From: Oscillospiraceae bacterium
GTDB lineage: Bacteria > Bacillota > Clostridia > Oscillospirales > Ruminococcaceae
Reading direction: 5' to 3'
Assembly: GCA_022791945.1 (NCBI GenBank)
Contig: JAAVZY010000011.1
Coordinates: 1 to 63,793 of the forward strand
DNA length: 63,793 bases
Below the pieces are notes generated by a model, which was not told the origin of the DNA, ran no database searches, and saw only the letters and a list, made by a program, of their open reading frames with translations. The translations under genes and the position numbers were made by a program. Below, piece after piece: positions 59,231-63,793 of this stretch; the first letter of the stretch is position 1; every line of letters starts with the position of its first letter.

Positions 59231-60013
59231 GTGATCTGGTTCCTGTGCTTCTGGCTGGCTGTGATCGGCGCGGCGGCGGGGAGCTTTATCGACTGCGCGG
59301 TATCCCGCTGGGCGGCGGGGGAGAAGTGGCACACCGGGCGTTCCCGGTGCGTCGCCTGCGGCCATACCCTGGGGGCGGGGGAGCTGATCCCGGTGATAAG
59401 CTGGCTGATCCGCCGGGGGAAATGCCGGTGGTGCGGGGCGTCCATCCCGCCGGAGTGTCTGGCGGCGGAGCTGGCGGGGGCGGCGGGCTTTGCCTGCCTG
59501 GCCCCCCTGGGGATTGAGTGGGCCTCCGGGAATCCGGTGGGCTTCGACCCGGCCTTGGGGCAGTGGGTGATCTTTGCCGGGCTTCTGCTGGCACTGTCCC
59601 TGGCGGACGCGGCCAGACGGATCCTGCCGGATCGGCTTCTGCTGGCCCTGGGGATCAACCGGCTGGCCTGGTTCCTGCTTCTGAGGGAGCCTGCCTGGGA
59701 GACGGGAAGGGCCGTGCTGCTCAGCGCAGTGATACCGGCGGTTCTGCTGGGGCTGGTGCTCCTGGCGGAGAAGCTCCTGAAACGGGAGGTCATGGGCGGC
59801 GGGGACATCAAGCTGCTGTTTGCCCTGGCGCTGTACCTGGCTTGGGCGGAGCTTCTGCTTGCGCTGCTGGCGGGCTGTCTGCTGGGGCTTGCCTGGGCGG
59901 CAGTCCGCGGGAAGAAGGACGCGATCCCCTTCGGGCCGTTCCTGGCTGCGGGGGCGGTGCTGTCCGCCGCCTTCGGCGGCCCCGTGGTGGAGTGGTATCT
60001 GGGGCTGCTGTGA
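59231..60013 (+). CDS. pilD: Prepilin peptidase PilD
   Basis: A 260-residue membrane aspartic protease (A24 family) that cleaves and N-methylates prepilins. The cytosolic zinc-binding loop is Cys40/Cys43 and Cys65/Cys68 (CVACG, CRWCG). The catalytic motif GGGDIK has Asp192; the partner Asp lies in the SLADAARRILPDRL stretch. Several membrane helices follow. The start is GTG at 59231, preceded by GAAGGGAGGG. Confidence 0.95.
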   Translation: MIWFLCFWLAVIGAAAGSFIDCAVSRWAAGEKWHTGRSRCVACGHTLGAGELIPVISWLIRRGKCRWCGASIPPECLAAELAGAAGFACLAPLGIEWASGNPVGFDPALGQWVIFAGLLLALSLADAARRILPDRLLLALGINRLAWFLLLREPAWETGRAVLLSAVIPAVLLGLVLLAEKLLKREVMGGGDIKLLFALALYLAWAELLLALLAGCLLGLAWAAVRGKKDAIPFGPFLAAGAVLSAAFGGPVVEWYLGLL

Positions 60014-60130
60014 AAGCGGGGGCGTGGTACTGCCGCGCACGGACTTTCTGCGGAGACGGAGCTTTGTGCGACGAAGGGAATCCTTCCACCACCGTCGTCC
60101 CTCTGGTCCGACGGCGGTCCCCTCTCCCAT

Positions 60131-60294
60131 ACGTTCCTTCGGAACGTATAACAAGGGAGGCAAGCCAACCCTGTACGTTATAAAGACGCTTTCTGCGAAG
60201 TTAAGAGGACGAGCGGCTCTCTTGACTACGCACAAAGCGTCTGCTAGCGCAGAAAGTTGGCTCGGCCCCCTTGTTAGACGTTCCGAAGGAACGT
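60131..60294. repeat. 164-bp inverted-repeat element between pilD and pilM
   Basis: 39-bp ends at 60131-60169 and 60256-60294 pair with about four mismatches. Each end is itself a hairpin (ACGTTCCTTCGGAACGT). An inner pair AGACGCTTT/AAAGCGTCT (60184-60192 and 60224-60232) is nested. It has no gene. This type is not seen elsewhere in the window. The flanks 60014-60130 and 60295-60371 show only further short dyads. Confidence 0.75.
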
Positions 60295-60371
60295 CCGGGG
60301 CATGTCAGGGATGCCGCCGCCAGGCGGTAGCCCTGACTGGAGGATTCCGACCGTGGCACAGCGTCGGATAT

Positions 60372-60530
60372 CGCAGAAAGCATGAGCGTGGCAGAGCACG
60401 CTCGGAACTTTCTGCGTCGCAGTCGCTGCGCCGCTAGCGGCGCATCTCAGAATTCGGCGAAGCCGAATTCCTAAGTGCGTTGTGAAACAATGCACTGCGG
60501 AGACTCGAGGCAGGGCCTCGAGGTCTTTTT
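60372..60530. repeat. PMU repeat, copy 10
   Basis: Left end unclear. Hairpin CGCAGAAAG ... CTTTCTGCG (60372-60416) also occurs at 63401-63446. Then GCGCCGCTAGCGGCGC, GAATTCGGCGAAGCCGAATTC, GTGCGTTGTGAAACAATGCAC (one mismatch) and CTCGAGGCAGGGCCTCGAG, ending GGTCTTTT. It fills the leader of pilM. Confidence 0.8.
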
Positions 60531-60557
60531 CAACACCTACAGCAAGGAGAGAAGGCA

Positions 60558-61538
60558 ATGGCAAAAATAACGCTCGGCTTTGACATCGGAAGCTGTACCC
60601 TGAAAATCGCTGTGCTTCGCGGCGGGAGCGTGCAGCTTGAGACGGTGCGCCTGCCGGAAAAGCTGGTAGACGAGAACGGCGTAACCATGCCCAACGCCTT
60701 CTCCGATTTCCTCCGGCGCACCCTCCGGGAGCACCGGATTCCCAAGGGAGCGGGAGCGCTGGTGCTCCCGCAGAACCAGGTGATCTGCCGCCTGGTCACC
60801 CTGCCCAAAATGACCGTGGATCAGCTGGAAATGAACCTGCCCTATGAATTCGCGGATTTCATCCAGGGCCTGCCGGAGCAGTATTTCTGCGATTATGCCC
60901 TCTGCCAGCGGCTGGAAAACGAGGACGAGCAGACCATGCCCATGATGGCCGCCGTAGCCGCCAAGCAGCAGCTGGAAAGCTATATCCAGATGTTCGCCCG
61001 TGCCGGCGTGCGGCTGAAGGTGCTGCTCCCCCAGGAGATGGCCCTGATCCAGCTTGCCCAATCCCAGGGAAAGGGACATGACTGCTTCTTTGTGGATCTG
61101 GGCCAGCAGTTCACCCGGATCACCGTGGTGTCCGGGGATCGGGTGCAGGCCACCCGTCAGATTGCGCTGGGGGGCAAGTACCTGGATCAGCTCATTGCCG
61201 ATGAGCTGGGGGTGGATCTCTTCCTGGCGGCGTCCTATAAGGCTGCGGATCATCAGAACGTGCTTTCCCTGCCTGCGGTGGCGGAGCTCTGCGATCGGCT
61301 GGCGGTGGAGATTCTGAAGGTGGTCAACTTCTATCAGTTCACCTTCCGGGGAAGCGAGCTTGCCGGCATCTATCTGACCGGGGGCGGAGCCGGGATTGCC
61401 CCCCTGCGGGAGGCCATTGCGGGAGCGGTGGGACTGCCCCTGCTGGATCCGGCGGAGCTTCTGCCGGGCGTTCCGGAGGGTGAAGGCGCGGACAGCGTAT
61501 TCGCGGCAGGGGCCGCTATGAGGAGGGACGGGAAATGA
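60558..61538 (+). CDS. pilM: Type IV pilus assembly protein PilM
   Basis: A 326-residue actin-like ATPase fold protein of the inner alignment complex. ITLGFDIGSCTLKIAVL at the N-terminus is the phosphate-binding start; LVLPQNQVICRLVTLPKM, GGKYLDQLIADELGVD and IYLTGGGAGIAPLREAI match PilM. AAGGAG lies 9 nt before the ATG. It overlaps pilN by 4 bp. It would bind the N-terminus of PilN at the membrane. Confidence 0.93.
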   Translation: MAKITLGFDIGSCTLKIAVLRGGSVQLETVRLPEKLVDENGVTMPNAFSDFLRRTLREHRIPKGAGALVLPQNQVICRLVTLPKMTVDQLEMNLPYEFADFIQGLPEQYFCDYALCQRLENEDEQTMPMMAAVAAKQQLESYIQMFARAGVRLKVLLPQEMALIQLAQSQGKGHDCFFVDLGQQFTRITVVSGDRVQATRQIALGGKYLDQLIADELGVDLFLAASYKAADHQNVLSLPAVAELCDRLAVEILKVVNFYQFTFRGSELAGIYLTGGGAGIAPLREAIAGAVGLPLLDPAELLPGVPEGEGADSVFAAGAAMRRDGK

Positions 61539-62095
61539 GCAGAAAGAACGCGTCCTATCCGGTGAAGGCCTCCATGAACCTGTATTATAAGGTAGACCGC
61601 ACAAAGAAGCCCGCCACAGTGGCGCTGTATGTGCTGTTTGTGCTGGCGATCCTGCTGGGAGCGGGGCGGTTCCTGGTGTATGATCTCTGGGTGGAGACAG
61701 AGAACGCCCGGGAGCGGCTGAATGAGGCGCAGGATCAGCTGGAGACGGCAATGACGTCCCTGGCGGATTATGAGGAAGTCAAAATGGATTACCAGCGGTA
61801 TTCGGCCACAGAGGAAGAGGCGGCGAATATTGATCGGATGGAGGTATTGTCCCTGCTGGATACGGCGGTGGGCTCCACTGCGGAGATCGGGAACATCTCT
61901 ATCAGCGGGAGCACGGCGCAGGTGCAGTTTTCCAGCGTGACCCTGGCCCACGTGGCGGAGATCGTGAAAAGGCTGGAGGATTCGCCCATTGTAGCGGGGA
62001 CGGTGGTGAATACTGCCTCCACCACGGGAGACAGCCGGGATCTGGTGTCAGCCAGCATCCTGATCCAGCTGCAGAAGGAGGCCGCGGAGGAATGA
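61535..62095 (+). CDS. pilN: Type IV pilus assembly protein PilN
   Basis: A 186-residue bitopic membrane protein. The short N-terminal cytosolic piece (MSRKNASYPVKASMNLYYKV) fits the PilM-binding tail. One membrane segment is at about residues 28-50, then a coiled coil and a ferredoxin-like domain (VQFSSVTLAHVAEIVKRLED). Starts and stops overlap pilM and pilO. Confidence 0.88.
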   Translation: MSRKNASYPVKASMNLYYKVDRTKKPATVALYVLFVLAILLGAGRFLVYDLWVETENARERLNEAQDQLETAMTSLADYEEVKMDYQRYSATEEEAANIDRMEVLSLLDTAVGSTAEIGNISISGSTAQVQFSSVTLAHVAEIVKRLEDSPIVAGTVVNTASTTGDSRDLVSASILIQLQKEAAEE

Positions 62096-62625
62096 AAAGA
62101 CGTTTGACAGTCCGGGAGCTGGTTCTGCTGGCCCTGCTGGGCATCATCCTTTTGGTGAGCGGCTATGTGATGCTGTACTATATGCCCAAGACCCAGGAGC
62201 TTGCGGCCCTGGAGGAGGAGCGGGAGCTCTGTCTTGCGCAGATAGACGCGGTGGAGGTTCGGCTGAATGAGAAACGCCGGATGGAGGAAGAGCTGGCGGC
62301 GCTGTTTGCGGAAGGGGAGCCGCGTGAGCTTGCGCCTTATGACAATCTCCAGCAGGTGATGTTTGAGCTGAACGGCGTCCTTTCCTCTGCGGAGGAGTAT
62401 TCCCTTTCCTTCGGGACCGTGGACGCGGAGCAGACGCCGGTTATCCGGCGGCGGATCTCCCTCAGCTTCACCGCGCCTGACTATGGCAGTGCCAGACAGA
62501 TCCTCCAGCAGCTTCACGATGGAGCATACCGCTGTATGCTCGACGATCTCCGTCTGACCCTCGCCCCCAACAATGGGGCGGTTACCGTCAGCGGGAGCAT
62601 CGTTTTCTTTGAGATGGCCATGTAA
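62092..62625 (+). CDS. pilO: Type IV pilus assembly protein PilO
   Basis: A 177-residue bitopic protein. It has a membrane segment at about 10-28 (ELVLLALLGIILLVSGYVML), a coiled coil (about 35-80), and a ferredoxin-like domain (about 95-175). Sequence identity in this family is low; the assignment rests on the fold pattern and the pilM-pilN-pilO order. The outer-membrane partners pilP and pilQ are absent, as expected for a Firmicute. Confidence 0.85.
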   Translation: MKRRLTVRELVLLALLGIILLVSGYVMLYYMPKTQELAALEEERELCLAQIDAVEVRLNEKRRMEEELAALFAEGEPRELAPYDNLQQVMFELNGVLSSAEEYSLSFGTVDAEQTPVIRRRISLSFTAPDYGSARQILQQLHDGAYRCMLDDLRLTLAPNNGAVTVSGSIVFFEMAM

Positions 62626-62644
62626 GCCTGCGAAGGGAGCGTCC

Positions 62645-63172
62645 ATGAAGGGCATTATACTTTATCAGTCCAAATACGGGGCCACGCAGAAATATGCGCA
62701 GTGGCTCTCCGAGGAAACGGGTTTCCCCTGTATCGAAACCAAGCGGGCACAGATTTCGGATGTCCGGCAGTATGATACGATCATTCTTGGCGGGGGAATA
62801 TATGCGTCGGGAATTGCGGGGCTTTCCTTCCTGAAGAAAAACATAGAGGCTCTGCGGGGCAGGCAGATTCTTGTATTTTGCGATGGAGCTTCCCCTTATG
62901 AGGAAAAGGGTTTTCAGGCGATCGCTGCGCATAACATGAAGGGTGGGCTGGAGGGCATCCCCTGTTTCTACTGCCGCGGCGCGTGGGATATGGAGGCAAT
63001 GAATATCCTTGACCGAAGTCTCTGTAAGATGCTGAAAAAGGCGGTTGCCCGGAAAGCGCCGAATGAGTGCGAGCCCTGGGAGCAGGCTCTGATGGAGGCC
63101 GGTGATCGCAAATGCGATTGGACCGATCCGAAATACCTGGAACCAATTCTGAAAATACTGAAAGAGGAATAG
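62645..63172 (+). CDS. Flavodoxin-domain protein
   Basis: A 175-residue flavodoxin-like protein. The FMN phosphate loop is SKYGATQKYAQWL (residues 10-22), and DTIILGGGIYASGIAGLSFL follows as in HemG/flavodoxin_5 proteins. The C-terminal extension has three scattered cysteines. It starts 19 bp after pilO, with AAGGGAG before the ATG at 62645. It may be read through from the pilus operon, but a link to pili is not evident; an electron carrier role is inference. Confidence 0.82.
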   Translation: MKGIILYQSKYGATQKYAQWLSEETGFPCIETKRAQISDVRQYDTIILGGGIYASGIAGLSFLKKNIEALRGRQILVFCDGASPYEEKGFQAIAAHNMKGGLEGIPCFYCRGAWDMEAMNILDRSLCKMLKKAVARKAPNECEPWEQALMEAGDRKCDWTDPKYLEPILKILKEE

Positions 63173-63191
63173 ACTCTCTGCCTGCGTGGTC

Positions 63192-63653
63192 GGGCAAGAC
63201 CTTGGGGACGCTGTCCCCAAACCTCTGCCAAGGGGGCCTGGCCCCCCTTGGATTCCCATCTTTTTAAGGGCGGAAAAGGGGTGGGGGTCAAGTCTGTACA
63301 GACTTCCGAACCACTGCCACGCAGAGAGTCTGATTCCCGCAGTACGCTTTTTCCGTAAAGAAAAAAGCTCCCTCCTGCGTGCGGGGGACAGCGTTTCACC
63401 CCGCAGAAAGTCCCGAGCGTAGCAGAACACGCTCGGGACTTTCTGCGTCGCAGTTGCTGCGCCGCACGTGGGGATGAATTTTTTCTTTACCAAAAAATGG
63501 GTAGGCGGGCGATCGGCCACGCAGGGAGTACCAGCGAGGCAGAAACCAAAATCCTGCCCCCCGACACAATTCCGCCCCGGCACATAGTGCCGGGGCGGGG
63601 GTCTGGGGACACAGTCCCCAGCGGAGCTTGAGGCGGAGCCTCAAGGTCTTGAC
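63192..63653. repeat. PMU repeat, copy 11 (full length)
   Basis: From GGGCAAGACC to GGTCTTGACC. Modules: TTGGGGACGCTGTCCCCAA, CCAAGGGGGCCTGGCCCCCCTTGG (near-perfect), AAGTCTGTACAGACTT, TTTTTCCGTAAAGAAAAAA, CGCAGAAAGTCCC ... GGGACTTTCTGCG, TTTTTTCTTTACCAAAAAA, CGCCCCGGCAC/GTGCCGGGGCG, TGGGGACACAGTCCCCA, and CTTGAGGCGGAGCCTCAAG. No gene in it. Confidence 0.88.
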
Positions 63654-63655
63654 CT

Positions 63656-63793
63656 TAGAACCTGTATTCACAGCTGAAAACGGGGTCTGGACGGAGCTTT
63701 TCCAGTCCGATCCGCGTCAAAAATGCTCGGAATCCACAAAGGATTCCTCCGCTTTTTTCCTTGACGGACTGGAAAATCCCTCGCCCATCCCCC
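63656..63793. repeat. Second repeat element with the 50-bp core (cut by window end)
   Basis: Begins AGAACCTGTATTCACAGC, reminiscent of the AGCC-TIR ends. The 50-bp core at 63714-63763 is identical to 38874-38923. Its flanking arms differ (CCAGTCCG and CGGACTGG) but pair with each other. The element continues past the window. Confidence 0.7.

Noticed and set aside
60014-60437. Long open frames after pilD
   Set aside because: They run through inverted repeats, have no ribosome site, and end in the PMU.
1811-63653. PMUs as ordinary Rho-independent terminators
   Set aside because: They contain many hairpins mostly without T-runs, occur in both orientations, and also lie upstream of genes and inside operons.
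1-63793. CRISPR array from the recurring short repeats
   Set aside because: Repeat modules are palindromes of differing sequence, not identical direct repeats with regular spacers, and no cas genes are present.
1-63793. tRNA, rRNA or other known structured RNA genes
   Set aside because: I saw no tRNA cloverleaf with CCA-adjacent signature, no rRNA stretch, and no recognisable SRP, tmRNA or RNase P core.

Overview
The window looks like the chromosome of a high-GC, anaerobic, spore-forming Firmicute, most likely a gut Clostridium (Oscillospiraceae/Ruminococcaceae-like). The grounds are ytfJ next to scpA-scpB, FliY plus CheC/CheD, SwrD, gram-positive type IV pilus genes without a secretin, a PduL phosphotransacylase, a GGGtGRT protein, and strong AAAGGAGG ribosome sites with frequent TTG/GTG starts. 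The genus is inference. There are no rRNA, tRNA, CRISPR or transposase genes.

Layout. 1-4.0 kb, minus strand: alkyltransferase-like protein, patatin-like lipase, folC and nrdR. 4.7-7.9 kb: M50 protease-scpA-scpB-DUF2953-ytfJ. 8.4-10.8 kb: an AT-rich Nudix gene lodged between two halves of a repeat, an acetyltransferase, and a PflA-like radical SAM protein. 11-12.4 kb: a small YjfB-like gene facing cheV. 13.0-37.8 kb: one rightward flagellar/chemotaxis cluster, fliE-F-G-H-I-J-K-flgD-(flagellar operon protein)-flgE-swrD-motA-motB-fliM-fliY-cheY-fliO-P-Q-R-flhB-flhA-sigma28-two rod/hook proteins-cheC-cheD, closed by a strong terminator. flgB, flgC, fliL, flhF, flhG, cheA, cheB, cheW and flagellin are not in the window. 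37.9-42 kb: metallo-hydrolase, pduL, and a NifU-like/GGGtGRT pair. 42-44.1 kb: leftward LytTR two-component system. 44.4-62.6 kb: a type IV pilus locus with a divergent XRE regulator, a giant 2,112-residue prepilin-like protein with GLUG repeats, three minor pilins, pilB, pilT, pilC, three major-pilin-like genes, pilD, pilM, pilN and pilO. It is followed by a flavodoxin-like gene.

Two features stand out. First, most intergenic gaps hold copies of a mosaic of short perfect palindromes, here called PMU (palindrome mosaic unit). PMUs are bounded by an inverted end of the type GGGCAAGRCC...GGYCTTGCCC. Their hairpins change sequence from copy to copy but keep base pairing. PMU copies sit inside the pilus operon, supply the last codons of pilT, and flank the foreign-looking Nudix gene. 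A second inverted-repeat element (ends AGCCTRTTCAAAATCTC) lies just downstream of the promoters of pduL and of the NifU-like gene.

Second, the pilus locus appears to have its own switch. The XRE gene and the giant adhesin gene diverge from overlapping promoters that share a perfect 17-bp palindrome. A second copy lies exactly 32 bp away, and a third matching palindrome covers the -10 box in front of pilB. PilB carries two tandem MshEN-type c-di-GMP-binding motifs, so pilus assembly may be controlled both by transcription and by second messenger. Surface-exposed parts of FlgE, the pilins and the giant adhesin are visibly more AT-rich than their conserved ends, which suggests exchange or rapid change of exposed domains.
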